A stretch of DNA of 18,677 nt from Thermocaproicibacter sp036844765 (lineage in GTDB: Bacteria > Bacillota > Clostridia > Oscillospirales > Acutalibacteraceae): contig DAIUFE010000032.1 of the NCBI GenBank assembly GCA_036844765.1, forward strand, positions 1-18,677. Reading direction: 5' to 3'. Below the pieces are notes generated by a model, which worked only from the letters and a program-made list of their open reading frames with translations, made no database searches and was not told the origin of the DNA. This document shows positions 13,433 through 18,677 of this stretch, piece by piece; the stretch's first letter is position 1, and every line of letters starts with the position of its first letter. The position numbers and the translations under genes are program-made.

Positions 13433-13834
13433 TCAGCGCTTCGAGAACTGGGGCGCGCGGCGCGCGGCCTTGAGTCCGTATTTCTTGCGTTCCTTCATCC
13501 TCGGGTCGCGGGTCAGAAGGCCCGCTTTTTTGAGGGTCTGGCGCAGGTTCTCGGAATCGTACTGCAGCAGCGCGCGGGCGATCCCGTGGCGCACGGCGCC
13601 GGCCTGGCCGGTGAACCCGCCGCCGGCCACGCGGCACACCACGTCGAACTTCTCATCCGTGGCCGTCAGCGTCAGCGGCTGGCGGACGATCGCCTTGAGC
13701 GTGTCCAGCCCGAAATACTCGTCGATCGGGCGGTCGTTGACCGTGACCTTCCCCGTGCCCTGGTAAAGGCGGACCCGGGCAACGCTGCTCTTCCTTCTGC
13801 CGGTCCCGTAAAAATAAGGTGCTTTCTCGTACAT
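13433..13834 (-). CDS. rpsI: 30S ribosomal protein S9
   Basis: A 133-residue S9 protein of the small ribosomal subunit. It shows the family start YFYGTGRRKSSVARVRLY, the central GGGFTGQAGAVRHGIARAL and the conserved C-terminus ending in QFSKR, whose tail reaches the decoding region. The length and all motifs are normal. The ATG at 13834 is preceded by GGGAGG. It lies 15 nt after rplM, the usual rplM-rpsI order, and is transcribed from the promoter at 14350-14378. Termination is at 13385-13415. Confidence 0.98.
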   Translation of the reverse strand: MYEKAPYFYGTGRRKSSVARVRLYQGTGKVTVNDRPIDEYFGLDTLKAIVRQPLTLTATDEKFDVVCRVAGGGFTGQAGAVRHGIARALLQYDSENLRQTLKKAGLLTRDPRMKERKKYGLKAARRAPQFSKR

Positions 13835-13849
13835 TGCTCCGTTCCTCCC

Positions 13850-14278
13850 TTACAGTTCCCACGCCTGCGGCTTCTGCGCGGCGTGGGCGTGTTCGGCGCC
13901 TTCGTACAGGTGCAGCCGCGTCATCGCCTTGCGGCCGATGGTGGTGTCCGGCAGCATCCGCTTCACGGCCAGCTGCATCGCGCGGCAGGGCTTTTCCGCC
14001 ATCAGCGTGCGGTACTGGACCTTCTTCATGTGGCCGATGTAAAGCGTCGGATGATAGGCGATCTTCTTTTCGAGCTTCCTTCCGGTCAGCACCGCGTCTT
14101 TGCAGTTGACGATCACAACGCAGTCGCCGCAGTCCGCGTGGGGCGCGAAGGTGACCTTGTGCTTCCCGCGCAGCAGGACGGCCGCCTGCACCGCCACGCG
14201 GCCCAGCGGCTTGCCCGCGGCGTCGAGCACATACCATTTGCGCTGGATGTCGCCGGCTTTCGGCATATAGGTGGACAT
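13850..14278 (-). CDS. rplM: 50S ribosomal protein L13
   Basis: A 142-residue L13 protein, an early assembly protein of the large ribosomal subunit. Typical segments are RKWYVLDAAGKPLGRVA, DCVVIVNCKDAVLTGRKLE and KKIAYHPTLYIGHMK, ending with LHLYEGAEHAHAAQKPQAWE. The length is normal. The ATG at 14278 has GGAGGGG 6-7 nt upstream. The first gene of the rplM-rpsI operon, it has a consensus-like promoter and a GC-rich leader hairpin (14312-14332) that could mediate autoregulation as in L13 leaders of other Firmicutes. Confidence 0.98.
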   Translation of the reverse strand: MSTYMPKAGDIQRKWYVLDAAGKPLGRVAVQAAVLLRGKHKVTFAPHADCGDCVVIVNCKDAVLTGRKLEKKIAYHPTLYIGHMKKVQYRTLMAEKPCRAMQLAVKRMLPDTTIGRKAMTRLHLYEGAEHAHAAQKPQAWEL

Positions 14279-14311
14279 TGATTTTCCCCTCCTGAGTTTT
14301 CATCGCTCAAA

Positions 14312-14332
14312 GCGCGCCGGGGTGCGGCGCGC
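14312..14332 (-). promoter_or_regulatory. Leader hairpin of rplM (possible L13 leader)
   Basis: In the 5' leader of about 65 nt, GCGCGCCG and CGGCGCGC form an 8-bp stem with a 5-nt loop, ending about 34 nt before the start codon. Ribosomal-protein leaders that bind L13 are known in Firmicutes; I could not match the detailed consensus, so this assignment is by position and structure only. Confidence 0.45.
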
Positions 14333-14349
14333 AGAATCTCACGCGTTCC

Positions 14350-14378
14350 ATCTTACCACCGGCCGGCGCGGGTGTCAA
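14350..14378 (-). promoter_or_regulatory. Promoter of rplM-rpsI
   Basis: Minus-strand TTGACA (14373-14378) and TAAGAT (14350-14355) are separated by exactly 17 bp. The predicted transcription start is near 14343. On the plus strand this area ends with CGGGCGCCCG plus seven T (14391-14399), a terminator-like signal with no evident plus-strand gene before it. Confidence 0.8.
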
Positions 14379-14464
14379 GACCCGGGCGCCCGTTTTTTTA
14401 ATTTATGCGCGCGTACCTTCCGTTTTCTCCCCGTTTTGCCCCGTATCTTTCTCTGGCTCGCGCT

Positions 14465-15031
14465 TCATTTCACTTTTGGACCGTCCCGCTGCGGCAGCAG
14501 GCGCGCCTTCTCCAGCGCGCGGCCCAGCGCGGCCGCGAACGGCGCGCACAGGGCGATCTTGAGCAGGTCGAACGGCACGAACGGCAGCACGGTCAGCGCG
14601 GCGGATTTTTTCCAGTCCACGCCCGCGGAGGCGCAGTACCACAGCGACCCGCCCAGATAGCACACGGCGAGGGCGCAGAGCATCCCGGCGGCCAGAACGG
14701 GGACGGTCCTTCTCCGGGGCGCGTGCGCCGCGGCCGCCACCGCCGCCGCCATCAGCGGGTACACGAGCAGGTAACCGCCCGTCGGCCCCGCCAGCACGCC
14801 GAGGCCCCCCGAGAACCCGCCGAACACCGGCAGCCCCGCCGCCCCCAGCAGCAGATAGGCGGCCTGCGCGCCCGCCGCCCATCCCGCGGGCAGCAGCGCG
14901 CCCGTCAGGTACACGGCGAACACCGACATCGAGAACGGCACCGGCGTGAACGGCAGCGGGATCATGATCTGCGCGAAAACGGCGGTCAGCGCGGTGAATA
15001 CGGCCGCAAGGGCGAGATTTTTCGTTTTCAT
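14465..15031 (-). CDS. bioY: BioY family biotin transporter, ECF substrate-binding (S) component
   Basis: A 188-residue membrane protein with about six hydrophobic segments. It contains the BioY features IPLPFTPVPFSMSVFAVYLT and the GPTGGY motif at 82-87 that marks the family. BioY binds biotin and works with the shared EcfA/EcfA'/EcfT module, which is not encoded here. The start ATG at 15031 has GGAGAG about 9 nt upstream and overlaps the stop of the preceding DUF1284 gene by 4 nt (ATGA), so the two are translationally coupled. No BirA-type palindrome was recognised upstream. Confidence 0.93.
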   Translation of the reverse strand: MKTKNLALAAVFTALTAVFAQIMIPLPFTPVPFSMSVFAVYLTGALLPAGWAAGAQAAYLLLGAAGLPVFGGFSGGLGVLAGPTGGYLLVYPLMAAAVAAAAHAPRRRTVPVLAAGMLCALAVCYLGGSLWYCASAGVDWKKSAALTVLPFVPFDLLKIALCAPFAAALGRALEKARLLPQRDGPKVK

Positions 15032-15546
15032 TTCGTTTTCTCTCCTTTTTCGCCCCGGGGATCGTCCCCCGGAATAATACAGAACGTAGTTTCGGGAAAG
15101 TTTTTCACGCTTTCGACCGACTTTTCAACATCTTGTTGTTGACAAAGGGGATTCCACCAACAATCGGCGCAGATCGCCTCCCGCGCGCCGGGCCGGGCGA
15201 GGATCTTCTCCGCGACGGCGCGGCGGAACGCGCGCCACGCCATCGTCTGCCCGAAGGAAAGGCCGCACGCCTCAAGGACCCTTTCGTCGTACCGGTCCGC
15301 TTTCTCCGCCGTGCGGCAGGCCCCGCCCAGATTGTTGGGGCACGCGGCGCAGAGGACGTCCGCCCCGCGGCGCAGCACGACCGGCCGGCCCGGATTCTCC
15401 CACAGCCCGCGCCGCACTCGGGCCATGTGCTCCGTAAATGCGCCGCTGTAGCCGTGCCCGGTGAAAAAGCCGAGGCACATCCCGTGGTGCGGGCGCAGTG
15501 GCAGCGGGCTTCCCGCCGGCAGCGGCGGCGTCTCTCTGTTTTCCAT
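15028..15546 (-). CDS. DUF1284 family cysteine-rich protein
   Basis: A 172-residue protein of the DUF1284 family. The signature LRPHHGMCLGFFTGHGYS occupies residues 17-34. Two cysteine clusters follow: C-x2-C-x7-C in DVLCAACPNNLGGAC and C-x2-C-x5-C in ICADCWWNPLC. These suggest an iron-sulfur or zinc site; the family has no firmly established function. The ATG at 15546 is chosen because AAGGAG lies about 8 nt upstream. The open frame continues further upstream only through repeat copy B, which I take as non-coding. The gene overlaps bioY by 4 nt and is probably co-expressed with biotin uptake. Confidence 0.85.
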   Translation of the reverse strand: MENRETPPLPAGSPLPLRPHHGMCLGFFTGHGYSGAFTEHMARVRRGLWENPGRPVVLRRGADVLCAACPNNLGGACRTAEKADRYDERVLEACGLSFGQTMAWRAFRRAVAEKILARPGAREAICADCWWNPLCQQQDVEKSVESVKNFPETTFCIIPGDDPRGEKGEKTK

Positions 15547-15564
15547 CCGATCGTCTCCTTTCGG

Positions 15565-15713
15565 GCGGCCGGCAAAGCCGGCAAAGCCGGTTCCGGCCCG
15601 CCGCGGGCAAAGCCCGGCTCGGCCCGCCGCGGGCAAAGCCCGGCCCGGCCCGCCGTTCAGCCCGGAGCGAAAAATAAGTTTATTGAGGCGGGACAGCAGG
15701 AAGACCGCTCCCG
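15565..15713 (+). repeat. Dispersed GC-rich repeat, copy B (with expanded hairpin modules)
   Basis: This copy starts with GCCGGCAAAGCCGGCAAAGC, then has two tandem units of GCGGGCAAAGCCCGGC each followed by a GGCCCGCC. The core GGCCCGCCGTTCAGCC (from 15647) leads through GCGAAAAATAAGTTTATTGA to GGCGGGACAG and ends at CCGCTCCCG. It lies in the divergent region between the DUF1284 gene and the acetyltransferase gene. Confidence 0.85.
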
Positions 15714-15732
15714 CCCGCAAAAGTGAATTTTG

Positions 15733-15741
15733 TGGTATACT
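15733..15741 (+). promoter_or_regulatory. Extended -10 promoter of the acetyltransferase gene
   Basis: TGGTATACT (TGn plus TATACT) lies 35 nt upstream of the TTG start, in a short AT-rich stretch just after repeat copy B. There is no -35 match, since that position falls in the GC-rich end of the repeat. Confidence 0.5.
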
Positions 15742-15776
15742 TGCAATATATTTCGAAAAGCGCGGGAGGGATTGCT

Positions 15777-16325
15777 TTGGAGCTTGTGATCCGGAAAGCG
15801 GCCCCCGGCGACGCCGGGGCCGTCGCGGAGATCCACGCCGAAGCGTGGCGGGCCGCCTACCGCGGCATTGTGCCCGCCGCGTATCTCGCGAAGCTCGACG
15901 CCGGGAAACGCGCGGAGCGGTTCCGCCGGGAGTTCGCCGCCGCCGGGAGGCCCGCCGCCGGCCCGACGGAGTTTTTCGTCTGCGAGGCGGGCGGGAGACC
16001 CGTCGGCCTGCTGTTTCTCAGCCCGGGCCGGGACGAGGGGTTCGGAGACGCCGGGGAGATCGACGCGATCTATTTCCTTCCGGAATTCTGGGGCGAAGGG
16101 CTGGGCACGCAGGCGGTGGATTTCGCGCTGCGCCGGTTCCGGCGGCAGGGGTACGCCCGCGCGGTGCTTTGGGTGCTGGAGGAAAACCGCCGCGCCCGCG
16201 CGTTCTATGAGAAATGCGGCTTCGTCCCCGAGGGGGCGCGGCGGACGCTCGATTTCGGCTCCCCCGTCGCGGAGATGCGATACGTCTGTGCGCGCGCTCT
16301 CCCCTCCTCGCCCCCTGCAAAATAA
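15777..16325 (+). CDS. GNAT family N-acetyltransferase
   Basis: A 182-residue protein of the GNAT fold, transferring an acetyl group from acetyl-CoA to an amine. It begins LELVIRKAAPGDAGAVAEIH, a typical first strand and helix. Motif A is IDAIYFLPEFWGEGLGTQAV, with the pyrophosphate-binding G-E-G-L-G, and motif B is VLEENRRARAFYEKCGF. I placed the start at the TTG at 15777 because GGGAGGG lies 6 nt upstream; the in-frame GTG at 15723 has no ribosome site and precedes the promoter -10 element. It is followed after 22 nt by a methyltransferase in the same direction. Substrate unknown. Confidence 0.9.
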   Translation: MELVIRKAAPGDAGAVAEIHAEAWRAAYRGIVPAAYLAKLDAGKRAERFRREFAAAGRPAAGPTEFFVCEAGGRPVGLLFLSPGRDEGFGDAGEIDAIYFLPEFWGEGLGTQAVDFALRRFRRQGYARAVLWVLEENRRARAFYEKCGFVPEGARRTLDFGSPVAEMRYVCARALPSSPPAK

Positions 16326-16347
16326 ATATACGGAAGGGATTTTTATA

Positions 16348-17148
16348 ATGGATTATACGCAGATCAATTCCAAAACGTGGGACCGCTGGGCGGAGGGCGG
16401 CATTCCGTGGAGCGTGCCGGTTTCGCACGAGGTCTGCGGCGAGGCGCGGCGCGGCCGGTGGAAGGTGTACCTGACGCCGTGCAAGCCGGTGCCGGCGGAA
16501 TGGTTCCCGCCGCTGGCGGGGAAAAAGGTCCTCGGCCTTGCGAGCGGCGGCGGGCAGCAGATGCCGGTCTTTTCGATCCTCGGCGCGGAGTGCGCGGTGT
16601 TCGACAATTCGGACCGCCAGCTCGCCGCCGAAAAAGCGGTTGCGGAGCGCGAGGGATACCGCATCCGCATCGTCAAGGGCGACATGACGAAGCGCCTGCC
16701 GTTCGCGGACGGCGAATTCGACCTGATTTTCCACCCGGTGTCGAACGACTATATCGAAGACGTATGCCACGTCTGGAACGAATGCTTCCGCGTGCTGAAG
16801 CCGGGCGGCCTGCTCCTCGCGGGGATGAGCAACGGGCTGAACTTTCTGTTCAACGACGAGGACGGGATGGTGGTCGAGAACAAGCTGCCGTTCAACCCGC
16901 TCAAAGACCCCGCCCTCTACGAGCGGTGCGTGAAGAACGACTGGGGCATCCAGTTCAGCCATTTCCTCTCGGAGCAGATCGGCGGCCAGCTCAGGGCGGG
17001 CTTCCGCCTCACCGACCTGTTCGACGACTACGACCTGCCCGGCGACGGCCGCCTGCGCGACTTCGCCCCCGCCTACATCGCCACTCTGGCCGGCAAGCCC
17101 GGCGGGCGGCGGCCCGCTTCGGCCCGCCGGGCAGCGCGGAGCAAATAA
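16348..17148 (+). CDS. Class I SAM-dependent methyltransferase with a repeat-derived C-terminal tail
   Basis: A 266-residue methyltransferase. The start MDYTQINSKTWDRWAEGGIP is characteristic of a family of clostridial and bacillar small-molecule methyltransferases. Motif I is VLGLASGGGQQ (61-71), the acidic residue is Asp86 (VFDNSD), and FADGEFDLIFHPVSNDYIED and LKPGGLLLAGMSNG follow. The ATG at 16348 has GGAAGGGA 8 nt upstream. The normal domain appears to end near AYIATLAGK. The last 15 residues (PGGRRPASARRAARS-K) and the TAA stop are encoded by a dispersed repeat copy, so the tail is probably a fortuitous extension. Substrate unknown. Confidence 0.9.
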   Translation: MDYTQINSKTWDRWAEGGIPWSVPVSHEVCGEARRGRWKVYLTPCKPVPAEWFPPLAGKKVLGLASGGGQQMPVFSILGAECAVFDNSDRQLAAEKAVAEREGYRIRIVKGDMTKRLPFADGEFDLIFHPVSNDYIEDVCHVWNECFRVLKPGGLLLAGMSNGLNFLFNDEDGMVVENKLPFNPLKDPALYERCVKNDWGIQFSHFLSEQIGGQLRAGFRLTDLFDDYDLPGDGRLRDFAPAYIATLAGKPGGRRPASARRAARSK

Positions 17149-17187
17149 AAAGTTCCGTCCGGCGGGACGGTTCGGGGCGGCTCCCGG
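17088..17187 (+). repeat. Dispersed GC-rich repeat, copy C-plus
   Basis: GGCCGGCAAGCCCGGCGG begins the copy and the core starts at GGCCCGCCGGGCAGCG (17120). GGAGCAAATAAAAAG and GGCGGGACGG follow, ending GGGGCGGCTCCCGG. It encodes the 3' end of the methyltransferase, including its stop codon, and meets copy C-minus head-on. Confidence 0.85.
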
Positions 17188-17204
17188 CGGCGGAACCGGG
17201 AGCT
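17179..17204. terminator. Hairpin at the junction of two inverted repeat copies
   Basis: GCTCCCGG (17180-17187) pairs with CCGGGAGC (17196-17203) with an 8-nt loop. It lies between the stops of the convergent methyltransferase and HAD genes and is the only terminator candidate there. The following plus-strand bases GTCTTCATTCTG are only moderately U-rich. Confidence 0.5.
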
Positions 17205-17283
17205 GTCTTCATTCTGTCCCGCCTAAACGAGCTTATTTTTCGCGCCGGGCCGGACGGCGGGCCGAGACCGGCTTTGCCGGGGA
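17196..17283 (-). repeat. Dispersed GC-rich repeat, copy C-minus
   Basis: On the minus strand CCCCGGCAAAGCCGG is followed by TCTCGGCCCGCCGTCCGG, the A-rich GCGAAAAATAAGCTCG, GGCGGGACAG and AATGAAGACAGCTCCCGG. The last part closely matches the end of copy B (CAGGAAGACCGCTCCCG). It encodes the C-terminus and TAG stop of the HAD protein. Confidence 0.85.
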
Positions 17284-17921
17284 AGAAGCTCGGAGAAATC
17301 AAGAATATACCGGTCCGCCAGGGCCCGCATCTCCGCCTGATCGACCGCGGAGTGCGCGTCGTAGACGCCCACGGCCGCCATGCCCGCGGCCTTTGCGCCG
17401 CGCAGGGCCGGGGGCACGTCCTCGAAGGCCGCGCACCGCTCCGGCGGCAGCCCCAGCCGCTTCGCCGCCAGCCGGTAGACGTCCGGGAACTCCTTCCCGC
17501 GCTCCACCTCCCGCACCGAGGCGAAGGCCTTGAAAAACCCGAGCACGCCGTTGCGCTCCAGCGCCGGGGCGTACAGCTCCTTCGGCAGGGCGGTCGCCAC
17601 GCCGAGCAGGACGCCCCGGCCCCGCAGGAACTCCAGGTACCCGCGGGCATGGGGCTTCAGCCCGATCCGGCGCGCGTACTGTTCCCGCACCATGCCGTCC
17701 CACTCGGCGACCAGCGCCTCGGGCGCCTCGGGCAGTCCGAAGCGCCGCACGGTGTACTCCGCCGCCTCGCGGAAGCTCATCGCCCCCACCGCGGCGGTGT
17801 AGTCCGGCGCCGCCGCGATCCCCCGCTTCGCGAGGAACTCGCGGTCCAGATTCTCCCACATGCCCAGCGAATCGAGCAGCGTGCCGTCCAGGTCGAAAAC
17901 CGCCCCGCCGAACTCCTTCAT
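17223..17921 (-). CDS. HAD superfamily hydrolase, beta-phosphoglucomutase-like
   Basis: A 232-residue HAD phosphatase or phosphomutase. Motif I is FDLDGTLLDS with nucleophile Asp10 and acid/base Asp12. A helical cap follows. Motif II is in LGVATALPKE, motif III the lysine in ERGKEFPDVY, and motif IV FEDVPPALRGAKAAGM, with Pro-Pro where Ser-x-x-Gly is common. The length is typical. The ATG at 17921 is preceded only by a weak GGTGGAAG. The last 18 or so residues (about SRSRPAVRPGAKNKLV) come from repeat copy C-minus. The gene follows nadE on the same strand, separated by repeat copy D. Substrate unknown. Confidence 0.9.
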   Translation of the reverse strand: MKEFGGAVFDLDGTLLDSLGMWENLDREFLAKRGIAAAPDYTAAVGAMSFREAAEYTVRRFGLPEAPEALVAEWDGMVREQYARRIGLKPHARGYLEFLRGRGVLLGVATALPKELYAPALERNGVLGFFKAFASVREVERGKEFPDVYRLAAKRLGLPPERCAAFEDVPPALRGAKAAGMAAVGVYDAHSAVDQAEMRALADRYILDFSELLPRQSRSRPAVRPGAKNKLV

Positions 17922-17963
17922 CTTCCACCCCCGGCTTTCCGACGGCACCGGCGCCGTCTCTTC

Positions 17964-18052
17964 GCCGGGAGCCGCCCCGGGCCGTCCCGCCTCCATGAGC
18001 TTCCTGTTTTCTCCGCGCTGAACGGCGGGCCGGGGCCGGCCGCCGCCGGCCG
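17964..18052 (-). repeat. Dispersed GC-rich repeat, copy D
   Basis: On the minus strand the copy begins immediately after the nadE stop codon with CGGCCGGCGGCGGCCGGC. It continues GGCCCGCCGTTCAGCGCGG, AGAAAACAGGAAGCTCATGG, AGGCGGGACGG, and ends GGGGCGGCTCCCGGCG. The A-rich core is the most diverged of the set. It separates nadE from the HAD gene. Confidence 0.8.
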
Positions 18053-18677
18053 TCAGACCTCCGCCGCGTCGAGCTCGTCCAGCCAGAGCCTGACGCAGGC
18101 GTCGCTGGGCATTCGCCAGTCCCCGCGCGGCGAGAGCGCCGCGCTGCCGACCTTCGGCCCGTCCGGCAGGCACGACCGCTTGAACTGGCTCGCGAAGAAG
18201 CGGCGGTAAAACACCCGCAGCCATTTTCTGACCGTCGCCGCGTCGAACCGCCCCGCGAACGACGCCGCGGCCATGCGGTAGATTTTCGCGGGCGGAAAGC
18301 CGAACCTCAGCGCGTAGTAGAGGAAGAAGTCGTGCAGCTCGTAGGGGCCGACGAGATCCTCCGTCTTCTGGGCGATCTCCCCGTGGTCCGGCGGCAGCAG
18401 CTCGGGGCTGACGGGCGTGGCCAGCACGTCCTCCAGCAGGGCGCGCAGCTCCGCGGGGCCGGTGCGGGCCGCGTGGCGCACCAAGTGGCGCACCAGCGTC
18501 TTGGGGATCGAGGCGTTCACGCCGTACATCGACATGATGTCCCCGTTGTAGGTCGCCCAGCCCAGCGCCAGCTCGGAAAGATCGCCCGTGCCGACCACGA
18601 AGCCCCCGCACTGGTTCGCCAGATCCATCAGCACCTGCGTGCGCTCGCGCGCCTGCGCGTTCTCGTAGGTCACGTCG
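18053..18677 (-). CDS. nadE: Glutamine-dependent NAD+ synthase, C-terminal part (partial)
   Basis: The last 207 residues of a long NadE; the 5' part lies beyond the window edge. It begins DVTYENAQARERTQVLMDLA, then GTGDLSELALGWATYNGD and SMYGVNASIPKTLVRHLV, the synthetase-domain motifs that bind NAD adenylate and ATP. The end FFASQFKRSCLPDGPKVGS plus ALSPRGDWRMPSD is typical of the long, glutaminase-containing bacterial form. The enzyme amidates nicotinic acid adenine dinucleotide to NAD+. The stop TGA at 18053-18055 directly abuts repeat copy D. Confidence 0.96.
   Translation of the reverse strand, partial: DVTYENAQARERTQVLMDLANQCGGFVVGTGDLSELALGWATYNGDIMSMYGVNASIPKTLVRHLVRHAARTGPAELRALLEDVLATPVSPELLPPDHGEIAQKTEDLVGPYELHDFFLYYALRFGFPPAKIYRMAAASFAGRFDAATVRKWLRVFYRRFFASQFKRSCLPDGPKVGSAALSPRGDWRMPSDACVRLWLDELDAAEV

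Noticed and set aside
14391..14399. Terminator for a plus-strand gene at CGGGCGCCCG plus T-run
   Set aside because: No plausible plus-strand gene precedes it; it lies just upstream of the rplM promoter and may be chance or insulate against antisense transcription.
15547..15720. N-terminal extension of the DUF1284 frame (LLSRLNKLIFRSG-like)
   Set aside because: It is the translation of repeat copy B. A similar peptide appears wherever the repeat is translated, and a good ribosome site supports the start at 15546.
16377..18209. A 610-codon plus-strand frame across the methyltransferase, HAD and nadE genes
   Set aside because: It crosses two convergent transcripts and two repeat copies, and the residues are low-complexity Arg/Ala/Gly-rich.

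Overview
The window is strongly GC-rich chromosomal DNA from a Gram-positive anaerobe, most likely a high-GC member of the Clostridia (Oscillospirales-type). The evidence is a set of typical Firmicutes genes (YabE-like G5/3D protein, BioY, LLH-family phage holin, rplM-rpsI), strong GGAGG ribosome binding sites, sigma-A-type promoters with 17-bp spacing, and an Rnf-like operon in the clostridial order. I cannot name a species. No tRNA, rRNA, CRISPR array or transposase gene was seen.

Layout. 1-5024 (minus strand): start of a response regulator, an FG-GAP repeat lipoprotein, an S41 peptidase lipoprotein, then a 730-bp gene-free nest of repeats and inverted repeats (2973-3704), then a PG-binding/LysM/M14 peptidase. 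5181-5909 (plus): two small phage-type holin-like genes divergent from the M14 peptidase. 5966-6721 (minus): a methyltransferase. 6722-7271: a gene-free regulatory region with a WalR-like box and a consensus promoter. 7272-8828 (plus): a G5/3D surface protein with an unusual 18-residue tandem repeat. 9057-13385 (plus): rpe, four Rnf-like genes in the order C-D-E-A, and a Nudix gene, packed as one operon. 13433-14278 (minus): rplM-rpsI with its promoter and a leader hairpin. 14465-15546 (minus): a DUF1284 gene overlapping bioY. 15777-17148 (plus): an acetyltransferase and a methyltransferase. 17223-18677 (minus): a HAD phosphatase and the 3' part of nadE.

The most interesting system is the Rnf-like cluster at 9744-12944. 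It keeps the fold signatures of RnfC, RnfD, RnfE and RnfA. RnfG and RnfB are absent from the cluster. The threonine that carries FMN in RnfD is lost, the four cysteines that bind the membrane Fe-S cluster in RnfA/RnfE are replaced, and the N-terminal and NADH/FMN-loop part of RnfC is missing. Only the two [4Fe-4S] motifs of RnfC remain. It therefore looks like an Rnf derivative stripped of its known membrane redox cofactors.

The second notable feature is a dispersed GC-rich repeat family: at least five core copies plus two fragments. Copies lie directly at the 3' ends of genes, and in three genes they supply the last codons and the stop codon.
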